Assembly: GCF_032268605.1 (NCBI RefSeq)
Contig: NZ_CP130318.1
Span: 4,749,501-4,813,500 of the forward strand
Reading direction: 5' to 3'
Source of the DNA: Paenibacillus aurantius
Lineage (GTDB): Bacteria; Bacillota; Bacilli; Paenibacillales; NBRC-103111
Length of the DNA: 64,000 nt
This document shows, in pieces, positions 25,968-34,771 of the stretch; position 1 is the first letter of the stretch, and each line of letters starts with the position of its first letter. The notes beneath the pieces were generated by a model, which searched no databases, was not told the DNA's origin, and saw only the letters and a program-made list of their open reading frames with translations. The translations under genes were made by a program, and so were the position numbers.

Positions 25968-27101
25968 CTAGTTCTGCATGACGAAATCCTTGTCGACGGC
26001 TTCCGACTCGTCGTCGAAAACCCGCAGAATTTCGTAGCGCGTGTTCCGCTGGGCCGGGATTTTGCCGGCTTCACGGATCATCTGGAGCGTCGTGCCGATG
26101 TTGACCTTATGAGTGGTGCCGGCGGCCGAGACGACGTTCTCCTCGATCATCGTGCTGCCGAAATCGTTGCAGCCGTACTGCAGCGAGAGCTTGCCGATCT
26201 CCGGCCCCATCGTGACCCACGAGGACTGGAAGTTCGGCACGTTGTCGAGCATGATCCGGCTGACGGCCAGCATCTTGAGGTATTCCTCCGGCCCCGTCTT
26301 CTCCACGCGCATGTTCGTGTTGTCCGGCTGCAGCGGCCATAGGGCATTCGCCAGGAAGCCCTTCGAAGAGTAACCCGCCGCGAGGCACTTGTCCTGGGAC
26401 TCGCGCACCCGGATCATATGCAGCGCCCGCTCCTCCATCGATTCGCCGAAGCCGTACACCATGGTCGCCGTCGTGTTCATGCCGACCCGGTGGGCCGTCT
26501 CCATGACGTCCATCCACTGGCGCCACGAGCCCTTCAGCTTGCTCACCTTGAAGCGGGTGCGGTCGTCGAGAATCTCGGCCCCGCCGCCCGGCAGGGAATC
26601 GAGCCCCGCTTCGTGCAGCTGGCGCACCACTTCCTCAAGGGTTAGGCCGGACACATCCACCATCTTCATGATCTCCGCCGGAGAGAAGGAGTGCATGATA
26701 ATATCGAAGCGCTTCTTGATTTCGCGAAGCAGGTTCGTGTAGTAGGAGAACGGCAGGTCGGGATTCGTTCCCCCCTGCATGAGAATCTCCGTGCCGCCTA
26801 CGTCCAGCGTCTCCTGGATTTTGCGGAAGATGGCCTCATCTTCCAGAACGTAGCCCTCTTTGGAGCCGGGTGCCCGGTAAAAGGCGCAGAACCGGCAGTA
26901 CACGTCGCACACGTTCGTATAGTTGATATTACGTCCAATGACGAAGGTCGTGACCGGCTCCGGGTGCCACTTCTGCATAATCCGGTTGGCGGTATCGCCC
27001 ATTTTCTCAATCTCATCCGATTCCAGCAGGCGAATCCCTTCCTCCAGGTCTACCCGCCGGCCGGCTAGCGCTTTCTCCAAAATACCGTCGATCGTACTCA
27101 A
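25968..27101 (-). CDS. mqnC: Cyclic dehypoxanthine futalosine synthase (radical SAM)
   Basis: A 377-residue radical SAM enzyme of the futalosine menaquinone pathway, cyclising dehypoxanthine futalosine. The [4Fe-4S] cysteines are C65, C69 and C72 in CDVYCRFC, followed by MQGGTNPD and SLPGGGAEI, typical of the MqnC/CofH group. The start is TTG at 27101, supported by AGGAGG eight bases upstream. No other mqn gene is adjacent. MqnE is the closest alternative; the CDVYCRFCAFYR signature and length favour MqnC. Confidence 0.92.
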   Translation of the reverse strand: MSTIDGILEKALAGRRVDLEEGIRLLESDEIEKMGDTANRIMQKWHPEPVTTFVIGRNINYTNVCDVYCRFCAFYRAPGSKEGYVLEDEAIFRKIQETLDVGGTEILMQGGTNPDLPFSYYTNLLREIKKRFDIIMHSFSPAEIMKMVDVSGLTLEEVVRQLHEAGLDSLPGGGAEILDDRTRFKVSKLKGSWRQWMDVMETAHRVGMNTTATMVYGFGESMEERALHMIRVRESQDKCLAAGYSSKGFLANALWPLQPDNTNMRVEKTGPEEYLKMLAVSRIMLDNVPNFQSSWVTMGPEIGKLSLQYGCNDFGSTMIEENVVSAAGTTHKVNIGTTLQMIREAGKIPAQRNTRYEILRVFDDESEAVDKDFVMQN

Positions 27102-27206
27102 ACGCGTTCCCTCCTGTCAATAAATCCTCTTACGTTTACAAGTCCGCAGCTTCTCTCCTCATCGTATCATAGAATGAAGCCGGCCGTCATGTCATCTTTG
27201 CGAACG

Positions 27207-27234
27207 AAAAAAGGCACAAGGATCCCCTTGTGCC
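27207..27234 (-). terminator. Intrinsic terminator of the methionine operon
   Basis: On the minus strand GGCACAAGG pairs perfectly with CCTTGTGCC around a 4-base loop, followed by six T. Confidence 0.9.
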
Positions 27235-27257
27235 CCGTTTCCCCGTCCAGCCGGCTC

Positions 27258-28442
27258 CTAACGGAGCGCCTGCTCCAGGTCGGCGATGATGTCTTCGATA
27301 TCCTCCAGGCCGACGGAATAGCGGAGCAGGCCGTCGCCAATGCCTCTCTCGTGCCGCACTTCCTTTGGCATGGCGGCGTGGGACATTTTGGCCGGGTAAG
27401 ACAGAATGCTCTCCACCGCTCCCAAGCTTACCGCCACCAGCGGGATGGTTACCTTGCCGAGCAGCTGTTTCGCCCTTTCCTCGGAGCCAACGTCAAAGGA
27501 CACGACCGCCCCATAACCCTGGGACTGCTTCTCATGAATCTCGCGGCGGGGGTGTCCCTCGAGTCCCGGATAATAAACCTTCTCCACAGCGGGATGCGAC
27601 GACAGCCACTCGGCCAAACGGCGGGCTCCCTTCTCCGAGAATTCCATCCGGGCCTGCAGCGTCTTCATCCCGCGGATGAGTAGCCAGGAATCCTGCATGC
27701 CGAGGACGTTCCCCAGCCCGTTCTGGATCTGCTTCATCCGGAGGCCGAGGCTGTCGTCCGCCGTTACGGCGAGTCCCGCCAGCACGTCGCTGTGCCCCCC
27801 GAGGAATTTGGTGGCGCTGTGCAGCACGAGGTCCACCCCTAGCTCCAGCGGACGCTGGTGATAAGGAGTCATGAACGTATTGTCGAGCATCGTGAGAAGC
27901 TGATGGGATTTCGCCCATTCCGTGATCTCGGCGATATCCGTTATTTTCAAAGTCGGGTTGGACGGCGTTTCCATGAACACCGCTTTGGTGTTAGGCTTAA
28001 GCGCCACCTTCACCGCCTCGAAGTCCGTCATGTCCACGAACGTGGTCTCCACGTTCATCCGGTTCATGATCGTCGTGAGCAGCCGGTAGGTGCCCCCATA
28101 GACGTCCTCCGTGCAGATGACATGATCGCCCGCCGACAGGAGCATGAATGCCGCCGAAATGGCCGCCATGCCCGAGGCAAAAGCAAACCCTCTCGCCCCG
28201 CCCTCCAGCTCGGCGATGTAATCCTCCAGCGCCTGGCGGGTCGGATTGCCCGACCGGGTATAGTCATATTCCGGAGGGTTGTCGAGCGAGAAATGATGGA
28301 ACGTCGAGGCCTGATAGATCGGCACGCTGGCCGCCCCCGTGGTCTTGTCGATCTCTCCTCCGAAGTGAAGGAGACGGGTGGCGAATTTCCTGTGCTTGCC
28401 GGGGCCTGCCCCGTTCCCGCTTCCGTTTTCGTTTCCGGCCAT
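27258..28442 (-). CDS. metC: Cystathionine beta-lyase
   Basis: A 394-residue PLP enzyme of the Cys/Met metabolism family that cleaves cystathionine to homocysteine. The PLP lysine is K212 in LHSATKFLGGHSD; ASGMAAI, DVYGGTYR, ETPSNPT and SLGAVESILSYPA are family motifs. The N-terminal 17 residues (GNENGSGNGAG) are an unstructured glycine/asparagine-rich extension. The ATG overlaps the metI stop by one base (TAATG). Its position after metI matches the metI-metC pair of Bacillus; beta-lyase versus gamma-lyase cannot be fully separated by eye. Confidence 0.9.
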   Translation of the reverse strand: MAGNENGSGNGAGPGKHRKFATRLLHFGGEIDKTTGAASVPIYQASTFHHFSLDNPPEYDYTRSGNPTRQALEDYIAELEGGARGFAFASGMAAISAAFMLLSAGDHVICTEDVYGGTYRLLTTIMNRMNVETTFVDMTDFEAVKVALKPNTKAVFMETPSNPTLKITDIAEITEWAKSHQLLTMLDNTFMTPYHQRPLELGVDLVLHSATKFLGGHSDVLAGLAVTADDSLGLRMKQIQNGLGNVLGMQDSWLLIRGMKTLQARMEFSEKGARRLAEWLSSHPAVEKVYYPGLEGHPRREIHEKQSQGYGAVVSFDVGSEERAKQLLGKVTIPLVAVSLGAVESILSYPAKMSHAAMPKEVRHERGIGDGLLRYSVGLEDIEDIIADLEQALR

Positions 28443-29608
28443 TACGCTTCCCCCCCGTCGATCTCTTGACGGGCCGCCTCGAAGGCCTGCTCCAGATCGG
28501 CAATAAGGTCGTCCGCATGCTCGATCCCGACGGAGAAGCGGAGAAGCCGGTCATCGACGCCCACTTCACGGCGGATTTCCTCCGGAATATCCGCGTGCGT
28601 CTGCACCGCCGGATACGTCATCAGCGACTCCACGCCGCCCAGGCTCTCGGCAAACGCGATCAGCTGGATGTGGCGCAGAATCGGCTCTATGTACTCGGCC
28701 TTTTTCATTTTGAAGGAAAAGATGCCGGTATTTCCCGAGGACTGCTTGCGCTGGATGCTGTAGGCCGGATGACTCTCAAGACCGGGGTAAAAAACCTCGG
28801 CCACAAGCGGGTGCGACTCCAGATGGGACGCGATGCGAAGCGCGTTCTCCTGGTGGCGCTCCATGCGGAGAGCGAGGGTCTTCATGCCTCTCATGAGGAG
28901 CCATGAATCCTGCGGACCTAGCACCGCACCGATGGAGTTGTGCAGGAAGCCGATCTGCTCGGACAGCTCCTTGCCCTTCGTAACAATAAGCCCCGCGAGG
29001 ACGTCATTGTGCCCTCCCAAATATTTGGTGGCGCTGTGAATGACGATATCCGCCCCAAGCTCCAGCGGACGCTGGAAGAACGGCGTGAGGAGGGTATTGT
29101 CCACGATCGTGAGAAGGTTATGCTTCTTCGCCCACTCCGCGGTCTGCGCAATATCCGTGATCATCATTAAGGGATTCGTCGGTGTCTCAATCAGCACCGC
29201 CTTGGTGTTCGGCTGGCGCTTGGCCTCCAGCCCTTCCAGATCGTTCGTGTCCACATAAGAAGCCGTAACCCCGAACCGGCTCATGATTTTCTCCAGCAGG
29301 CGGTAGGTTCCCCCATACAGATCGAGGGAAACGATAAGATGGTCTCCTTGCGAGAACAGAGCGAAAATGACCTGAAGGGCGGCCATTCCCGTGCTGCAGG
29401 CAAACCCCGCGTCCCCCGATTCAAGCCCGGCAGCGGCCTCTTCGAGAACCGCACGGGTCGGGCTTTTGGTCCGGGCATAGTCGAAGCCGGTGCTTTGGCC
29501 GAGCTTCGGGTGACGGAAGGCGGTGGCTTGGTAGACCGGGAAGCTTACAGCTCCCGTGACCGGCTCCGAGACGGAGCCGATCTGGGCTAAACGGCTTTCG
29601 ATTTTCAT
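28442..29608 (-). CDS. metI: Cystathionine gamma-synthase / O-acetylhomoserine (thiol)-lyase
   Basis: A 388-residue PLP enzyme homologous to metC (K195 in IHSATKYLGGHND; CSTGMAALQ; DLYGGTYR; ETPTNPL). It replaces the acyl group of O-acylhomoserine with cysteine, or with sulfide in a direct route. ATG 29608 is chosen because AGGAGG lies eleven bases upstream and residues before it do not fit the family. It follows metA by 31 bases and is co-transcribed under the SAM-I riboswitch. Confidence 0.9.
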   Translation of the reverse strand: MKIESRLAQIGSVSEPVTGAVSFPVYQATAFRHPKLGQSTGFDYARTKSPTRAVLEEAAAGLESGDAGFACSTGMAALQVIFALFSQGDHLIVSLDLYGGTYRLLEKIMSRFGVTASYVDTNDLEGLEAKRQPNTKAVLIETPTNPLMMITDIAQTAEWAKKHNLLTIVDNTLLTPFFQRPLELGADIVIHSATKYLGGHNDVLAGLIVTKGKELSEQIGFLHNSIGAVLGPQDSWLLMRGMKTLALRMERHQENALRIASHLESHPLVAEVFYPGLESHPAYSIQRKQSSGNTGIFSFKMKKAEYIEPILRHIQLIAFAESLGGVESLMTYPAVQTHADIPEEIRREVGVDDRLLRFSVGIEHADDLIADLEQAFEAARQEIDGGEA

Positions 29609-29639
29609 AGGGATGGGATCCTCCTGAACGTGGGTTGAA

Positions 29640-30551
29640 TTAGATGCTCCAGTCAAACGGCGTAGCTTGGTAGACGTAGTAGTTCAGCCAGTTGGAGAAC
29701 AGCAGATTCCCATGCCCCCTCCATAGGGTCATCGGCGACTTGGACGGATCGTCGTTCGGGTAATAGTTTTTGGGAATCGCGATGTTCATGCCTTTGTTGA
29801 TGTCGCGGTCGTACTCCCATTTAAGCGTGTTCGGATCGTATTCGGCATGCCCTGTGGCGAAGATCTGCCGGCCGTCCTTCGAGGCGACCAGGTAGACGCC
29901 GGACTCCTCGGACTCGGAGAGAATCTCCAGGTCCCCGCACTTCTCGAGGTCCTCGCGGACAATGTCCGTATGGCGGGACTGCGGAACGTAGAACACGTCG
30001 TCGAAGCCTCTCAGCAGCTTGACATTATTTTTGGACACCGAATGCGGGAATACCCCGAAAACCTTATGATCAAGCAGCTGCTTCCGCACTCCGAAATGGT
30101 GATAAAGTCCGGCCTGGGCCGCCCAACAGATATGCAGCGTCGAGGTTACGTTGCTGCGGGACCAGCTCATGATGTCCTTCAGCTCTTCCCAGTAGGTTAC
30201 ATCCTCGAATTCGTAGGTCTCTACTGGCGCTCCGGTAATGATCATCCCGTCGAAATGCTGGTCGCGGATGTCGTCGAACGTTTTGTAGAAGGCGGCCAGA
30301 TGCTCCGGAGAGGTGTTCTTGGACGTGTGGGTTTTCGGGTGCAGCAGCACGAATTCCACCTGGAGGGGCGTATTTCCGATCAGACGCAAAATTTGCGTTT
30401 CCGTCGTCTCCTTCGTCGGCATGAGGTTCATGATGGCTATTTTGAGCGGGCGGATGTCCTGATGGAACGCCACGGTTTCGTCCATTACGAAGATGTTCTC
30501 GTTGTTCAGAATTTCTTTGGCCGGCAGGGAATCCGGTATTTTGATCGGCAT
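29640..30551 (-). CDS. metA: Homoserine O-acetyltransferase, MetA family
   Basis: A 303-residue acyltransferase for the first committed step of methionine synthesis. Catalytic residues are C142 ([11 protein letters not shown]), H235 and E237 (ATGHAEYD). Residue 111 is glutamate (ITGAPVE); in characterised MetA enzymes glutamate here goes with acetyl-CoA and glycine with succinyl-CoA, so acetyl transfer is predicted, which suits the MetI partner. ATG 30551 has GGAGAG eight bases upstream. First gene of the S-box operon metA-metI-metC. Confidence 0.94.
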   Translation of the reverse strand: MPIKIPDSLPAKEILNNENIFVMDETVAFHQDIRPLKIAIMNLMPTKETTETQILRLIGNTPLQVEFVLLHPKTHTSKNTSPEHLAAFYKTFDDIRDQHFDGMIITGAPVETYEFEDVTYWEELKDIMSWSRSNVTSTLHICWAAQAGLYHHFGVRKQLLDHKVFGVFPHSVSKNNVKLLRGFDDVFYVPQSRHTDIVREDLEKCGDLEILSESEESGVYLVASKDGRQIFATGHAEYDPNTLKWEYDRDINKGMNIAIPKNYYPNDDPSKSPMTLWRGHGNLLFSNWLNYYVYQATPFDWSI

Positions 30552-30636
30552 CGAAGTCACTCTCCATTCTCCTCGCGGGCTTAGGCCGGAGGGAGTCGTT
30601 TAAGTTGGGCCAGGGCTTGCCTGGCGGGGGGAAATA

Positions 30637-30806
30637 TAGAAAAGACCTTTCCCGGACGAGAAAGGTCATAGCAAACAAAGCGATGTCCTCTCTCATCTCT
30701 CAGGAAATCATCCTGCAAGAATTAGCACCGTGCGCCCCTTGCGAACAAGGTTTGCCGGTTGCCGGGTGTCATCGGGCCAGTCCCTCCACCTACTCTTGAT
30801 AAGAAA
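30637..30806 (-). promoter_or_regulatory. SAM-I riboswitch (S-box) of the methionine operon
   Basis: Minus-strand signatures in order: CTTATCAAGAG, AGGTGGAGGGACTGGCCC, GATGACACCCGGCAACC, GGTGCTAATTC, CAGG and CTGAGAGATGAGAG. The expression platform is the terminator GACCTTTC/GAAAGGTC (30644-30667) followed by TTTTCTAT. SAM binding should stop transcription before metA. Confidence 0.97.
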
Positions 30807-30863
30807 AGTCGTAGTATTCAATTGGCGGGACCAGCTGCAGTCTGGATCCCGGATAATATCTTT

Positions 30864-30892
30864 ACTGTATAAGAAAAATATAGACACGTCAA
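30864..30892 (-). promoter_or_regulatory. Sigma-A promoter of the methionine operon
   Basis: On the minus strand TTGACG (30887-30892), 17-base spacer, TACAGT (30864-30869), about 55 bases before the S-box. Confidence 0.7.
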
Positions 30893-31008
30893 GAGTAACG
30901 TTCGGATAGGTTTCGCCATATGGTATAGGGCCGTCCTACTTTTTGGGGGACCGTTCTGGCCGGTTTTCCTCCCCTTGGAGAACCGATAAAGGCCCGCCGC
31001 GGCCCATC

Positions 31009-31037
31009 TTGCAGGGAACAGGGAGGCACGTTATACT
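31009..31037 (+). promoter_or_regulatory. Sigma-A-like promoter of the corA leader
   Basis: TTGCAG (31009-31014), 17-base spacer, TATACT (31032-31037). The expected start is near 31044, giving a corA leader of about 255 bases. Confidence 0.65.
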
Positions 31038-31079
31038 TAGACAGTATTGACAACTTGGCCAAAAAAGGGGTGCTAACAC

Positions 31080-31163
31080 ATGGAAGGGGACCGACCGAGG
31101 AGTACCTGCTCCGCAAGCCATCACCGAGAAACCGAATACAGCCGGTACCCGCACATGCTGTAG
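31080..31163 (+). CDS. Putative 27-residue leader peptide upstream of corA
   Basis: The frame starts at ATG with AGGGGTG about eight bases upstream and stops at TAG within the loop of a terminator-like hairpin (31138-31184). The peptide begins MEGDRPR and contains a pair of histidines and SRYPHML at the end. Its place is that of CorL in Salmonella and of other leader peptides of magnesium transporters, whose translation decides transcription read-through. The acidic/proline start loosely recalls MgtL. No homology is claimed and it could be chance; the overlap of stop codon and hairpin is the main support. Confidence 0.45.
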   Translation: MEGDRPRSTCSASHHRETEYSRYPHML

Positions 31164-31270
31164 AATCCCGTGCGCGCCGGCTGTTTCTTCCCTTTGATGA
31201 CTGAAGAAAGGGTCTTTCTTCGCGATTCCAACGGTAAACGCCCACTCGCTTAGGAGTTGAGGGCGCTTTT
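31138..31270 (+). promoter_or_regulatory. Three hairpins in the corA leader, possible attenuator
   Basis: Hairpin 1 (31138-31184): ACAGCCGG and CGCAC pair with GTGCG and CCGGCTGT, then TTTCTTCCCTTT. Hairpin 2 (31203-31221): GAAGAAAG/CTTTCTTC, perfect. Hairpin 3 (31239-31265): CGCCCACTC with GAGT-TGA-GGGCG, then CTTTTAT, about 35 bases before the corA ATG. Hairpins 1 and 3 look like intrinsic terminators inside a leader. No match to M-box, ydaO or yybP-ykoY consensus was found. Confidence 0.55.
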
Positions 31271-31300
31271 ATCCTTGTGCACAAAAGGAGAGTGAAACAG

Positions 31301-32236
31301 ATGAAGGCACGTTTGGTACAGAACGGAATTTTTACGGTTATCGACGATGTAACCGTGGCGGTCACCCCGCCGGAGAACGGGTTTTACTGGATCGATGCCG
31401 AAGTGGAGGACCTCGAGGTGCTCCAGCCGTTGTTCCATCTTCACGACCTGGCGGTCGAGGACTGCCTGACCGAAGAGGAGCAGCGGCCGAAGATCGAGCT
31501 CTACGACTCGCACTATTTTATTGTCATCAACAGCATCCGCTTCGACGACGAGGAAATTTTTCTCCGCTCGCTTAACATGTTCCTCGGGAAGCATTTCATC
31601 ATTACGGTAACGAAGCAGAAAATAAATGAAATCCGCAAGCTGAAGCCCGTTCTGTGGGAAGAGGAAGTCAACTCGCCCGACCGCTTCATGTACCACCTGG
31701 TGGATCTGGTGGTCGATAATTACTTCATCGTCGGCGACCGGATTGAGGCGCGGATCGAGAAGCTCGAGGAAGACATCCTCATGAACACGAAGAAGTCCCA
31801 CTTGAACGAGATCATCGGGCTGCGGAGTGAAATTCTGTGGCTGAAGAAGTCGCTCGGCCCCCAAAGGGAGCTGATCGCGACCTTGAACCGCAAGGAGCTG
31901 CGGCTTATCCACGATCAGCTCCAGAAGTATTTCGGGGACATTTACGAGAATGCGGTCAAGATCTCCGAAACCTTCGATACGTTCCGCGATCTGATGGCGA
32001 ACCTTAGAGAGGCTTACCAGTCCTCCCTGTCCAACCGGGCGAACGAAATCATGCGGATCTTTACCGCGCTGACCACCATCTTCATGCCCTTGACGTTCAT
32101 CACCGGGATCTATGGAATGAACTTCGACGACCTGCCCGGCAAGCATCTACCCGGAGGCGACTATCTCGTGCTGGGCGGGATGCTCTTCCTCGGAGCGGCC
32201 ATGTACTTCTTCTTCAAGAAGAAGGAGTGGCTGTGA
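31301..32236 (+). CDS. corA: CorA-family magnesium/divalent cation transporter
   Basis: A 311-residue channel: large cytoplasmic N-terminal domain with long helices, two membrane helices near the C-terminus, and the filter motif GMN (272-274, in GIYGMNFDDLPG). Such proteins form pentamers that admit Mg2+, sometimes Co2+ or Ni2+, under control of internal Mg2+. The ATG at 31301 has AAAGGAG ten bases upstream. The leader is unusual (see 31080-31270). The last residues (FFFKKKEWL) are the typical basic C-terminus. Confidence 0.95.
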   Translation: MKARLVQNGIFTVIDDVTVAVTPPENGFYWIDAEVEDLEVLQPLFHLHDLAVEDCLTEEEQRPKIELYDSHYFIVINSIRFDDEEIFLRSLNMFLGKHFIITVTKQKINEIRKLKPVLWEEEVNSPDRFMYHLVDLVVDNYFIVGDRIEARIEKLEEDILMNTKKSHLNEIIGLRSEILWLKKSLGPQRELIATLNRKELRLIHDQLQKYFGDIYENAVKISETFDTFRDLMANLREAYQSSLSNRANEIMRIFTALTTIFMPLTFITGIYGMNFDDLPGKHLPGGDYLVLGGMLFLGAAMYFFFKKKEWL

Positions 32237-32274
32237 CCATGGCGAAGACGCGGTCCTTGCCGCGGTGTATATAA

Positions 32275-32362
32275 TGCCTTATCCGGCAACTCTGTTGGTG
32301 AGAACCCCCTTTATGCGCGCGAATTTCACTAGGAAAGCAGAACTTCATTTGCGGATAAGGCA
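32275..32362. other. 88-base element bounded by 14-base inverted repeats
   Basis: TGCCTTATCCG(G)CAA at 32275-32289 is the inverted complement of TTGCGGATAAGGCA at 32349-32362. About 59 bases lie between. A terminator follows at once (32367-32403). It may be a structured small RNA or corA 3' UTR, or a small mobile-element relic; no target-site duplication is obvious. Confidence 0.5.
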
Positions 32363-32366
32363 ATAG

Positions 32367-32403
32367 AAGCAGCCCGCCTCACCGAGAGGCCGGCTGCTTT
32401 TTT
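32367..32403 (+). terminator. Intrinsic terminator of corA or of the palindromic RNA
   Basis: AAGCAGCC with CCTC pairs with GAGG and GGCTGCTT, ending in a T-run. Confidence 0.85.
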
Positions 32404-32413
32404 GCGTCCGGGA

Positions 32414-34738
32414 TTAGGCACGGAATGAGCTCCGGTAGGCCGTCGCGCTGATGCCGTGAACGCGCTTGAACGCCCGGCCGAACGTATTGGCGGAATGGTA
32501 GCCGATCGCCTGCACGATATCGCTGACCGGCATATCCCCTTCGCACAGCAGCTCTTTGGCCTTCTGCATGCGGAGGGATTCCAGATACTCGGAGAAGGTC
32601 ACCCCGGTCTGCTCTTTGAAAAACCGGGACAGGTAAGCCTCCGACAGCTCAAACCGGTCCGAGATGCCCGCGAGGGACAAGTCCGGCTGGACATAAGCCT
32701 GCTGAATGTGCTCGAGGATGAGCTGAATCAGCTCGTTGTTGCCGCTCTTCTTCCGCTTGTTAACCGCCGCGGCCATGCGTCCCAGCGTGTCCTCCAGGTG
32801 AGCGTAGCTTCCTTTGAGATCTTGCTGAACCGCGGCTTCGATCCGGTCGAACTGAATGAATTCGAAGCCGTCCGCCTCTTCCACGGCGGCGATCTGGTCC
32901 CGGATTTTGACCGTCGTGCTCCAGAGCTCATAGACGAACAGCCGCAGCATAGGCTGGGCCAGCTTGCGGCCGCGAAAATTCTCCTCGTACAGCTCCTTCA
33001 GCAGCTCCTTCAACGGCTCCTCTCCTCCCGCTTTCACGAGGTTCATGAGGCGCAGCTCCGTTTCGGCCGGATAAGAGAAGCTGTCGTTGGACTTCGGCAC
33101 CTGCTCGAACCAGATAACCGGAGAGCTCGGATTCCAGGCATAGTAAGTCAGGGCCTGCATCGCTTCCTCCCGTGACCGGGCAGCCTCCATCAGCGATTCG
33201 GCGAACTGGCCGATCCCGACCACCGGATGGATGGAGAAGGTTTTGTTCAGTTCCACCAGCAGACGGACGACAAAGAAGCTTAACCGGTCCTTGCAGGCGG
33301 ACAGCTCCCGCCCCGGCAGGGCAAACAGAACTGCCATATGCCGTTCATCGAGCTGGTGGACATGCCCCGTGCCGTTAAGCATACCCCGCATCGTTTCCGT
33401 CGTAATCAGGCTTTCCATGCCGAGCTTCTCATACCGGTCCCGGCCGGAATCCTTGTCCGGCTCCTGAAACTGGAGAACGGCAACGGCATAGGTATCTCCG
33501 GATAACCGGATGCCGATAGGCTCCATAACGCTTTCGATTTCCTCCGGGCTAAGGAATTCCCCCTTAAGCAGCCGGCTGAAGAAAGAGGCTTGGAGAAAAG
33601 GGATCTGCTGCTGAAGCTTGACCTGCAGCTCCTCATTGCGGTCAAACAGCCGCGCGAAGGAGGTATGAATCAAGCTGAAGGCATCGGAGGCCTCGGGCCG
33701 CGATGATCCGAAGCGTTCGGTGATCGTCGCCACCAGCCTCCGGATCGGCCTGGCGTTGCGGTAGGCCAGGAACAGGGAGATCAGGCAGCCGATCAGCAAG
33801 GTGATGCCCGCCACGAGGTACTGCATCCGTTTGATGTAATAGACCTTCTCGAGAACGGTGCGCTCCGGCTGGATCACCACGTAGGACCAGCCGTTCCGGG
33901 AGGACGTCGTATACGTAACCATCATCGGCTGGCCGTCGATGAACCGTTCCATCACGCCTTCCGGCGACGGAAGGGTCAAGGTGGAGTCGGGGCGCGTCCC
34001 GCTGTTGGATACATAGCTGATGATCTCCCCGAAAGGATTGGAGATATACGCATAGCCGCCGTTGGAGAGATCGAAGGCGGACAGAATTTTTTGAAATTCG
34101 GTGTGATCGATAATAATGGCTAAGGAAGCAAGACTGTTTCTCGGGTAACCGAGGGAATGCATCAAGGTAACGACAGAGGTGGACCTTCCGTTGTACAAAG
34201 CATCGGCGACCGGAAGAAATTGCTGCTGGCGGAAAGTCCGCAGGTAGCCCGCTTCCCATTGCTCGAACGTCTGCCCCGAATAGGTAAGCGTATGAGCGTA
34301 GAAATCCTTTACCGTGGCCGTCAGCTGGTTGTTCATGACGATGCCGCTTTTGTGGAAGAAGACGTAGTACCCCAGGATGAAATTGTTGGTGATGCCGAAG
34401 CTGTAGAGCTGGTTGCGCAGCTCGATGGTCTTCAGCGTGTCCTCCCCTTGAAGAGGATGGTCTAGATGCTGAAAGCGGGCCACCTCGGGGTTTTCTTCGA
34501 GCTGCCGGACGATGGAGAGCACTTCCGTAAGACGCATATCCAGCGTGGCTTTGCTCTGCTCCAGCAGCCTCATGTTCGATTTGCGCGAATCGGTCTCCAG
34601 CATGGTGACCGTCTGGTGGTAGATAAAGGAGCCGACAAGCAGGGAAAAAAGAAGAATGAGGAAATAAGGAAAAAAGAAGGAAAGAAGCAGACGGACTCTT
34701 TCGGAAGGATTCCCCTTGCGTACCATTAAACGTGCCAT
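32414..34738 (-). CDS. AraC-family regulator with transmembrane sensor domain
   Basis: A 774-residue one-component regulator typical of Paenibacilli. Helix 1 (about 18-40), an extracytoplasmic Cache-like domain (about 45-300; FILGYYVFFHKSGIV, GGYAYISNPFGEII), helix 2 (about 303-323), a cytoplasmic linker, and an AraC DNA-binding domain over the last 105 residues (SLAGISDRFELSEAYLSRFFKEQTG and VSDIVQAIGYHSANTFGRAFKR). GGAGG precedes the ATG. It presumably senses a sugar outside the cell and controls the sulfatase/GH43/ABC operon upstream on the same strand. Its promoter carries a cre-like site. Confidence 0.92.
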   Translation of the reverse strand: MARLMVRKGNPSERVRLLLSFFFPYFLILLFSLLVGSFIYHQTVTMLETDSRKSNMRLLEQSKATLDMRLTEVLSIVRQLEENPEVARFQHLDHPLQGEDTLKTIELRNQLYSFGITNNFILGYYVFFHKSGIVMNNQLTATVKDFYAHTLTYSGQTFEQWEAGYLRTFRQQQFLPVADALYNGRSTSVVTLMHSLGYPRNSLASLAIIIDHTEFQKILSAFDLSNGGYAYISNPFGEIISYVSNSGTRPDSTLTLPSPEGVMERFIDGQPMMVTYTTSSRNGWSYVVIQPERTVLEKVYYIKRMQYLVAGITLLIGCLISLFLAYRNARPIRRLVATITERFGSSRPEASDAFSLIHTSFARLFDRNEELQVKLQQQIPFLQASFFSRLLKGEFLSPEEIESVMEPIGIRLSGDTYAVAVLQFQEPDKDSGRDRYEKLGMESLITTETMRGMLNGTGHVHQLDERHMAVLFALPGRELSACKDRLSFFVVRLLVELNKTFSIHPVVGIGQFAESLMEAARSREEAMQALTYYAWNPSSPVIWFEQVPKSNDSFSYPAETELRLMNLVKAGGEEPLKELLKELYEENFRGRKLAQPMLRLFVYELWSTTVKIRDQIAAVEEADGFEFIQFDRIEAAVQQDLKGSYAHLEDTLGRMAAAVNKRKKSGNNELIQLILEHIQQAYVQPDLSLAGISDRFELSEAYLSRFFKEQTGVTFSEYLESLRMQKAKELLCEGDMPVSDIVQAIGYHSANTFGRAFKRVHGISATAYRSSFRA

Positions 34739-34748
34739 TCCAACCTCC

Positions 34749-34762
34749 GTTAAGCGCTTGCA
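34749..34762 (-). promoter_or_regulatory. cre-like site just after the promoter of the AraC-type gene
   Basis: TGCAAGCGCTTAAC on the minus strand resembles the CcpA consensus TGWAANCGNTNWCA with mismatches at the third and last two positions. It would lie near +3 to +16, where a bound CcpA blocks elongation. Confidence 0.4.
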
Positions 34763-34771
34763 GGTACCTTA

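Noticed and set aside
31044-31300. M-box, ydaO or yybP-ykoY riboswitch before corA
   Set aside because: The conserved nucleotides of these classes could not be matched by eye; the region is reported instead as an unassigned leader.
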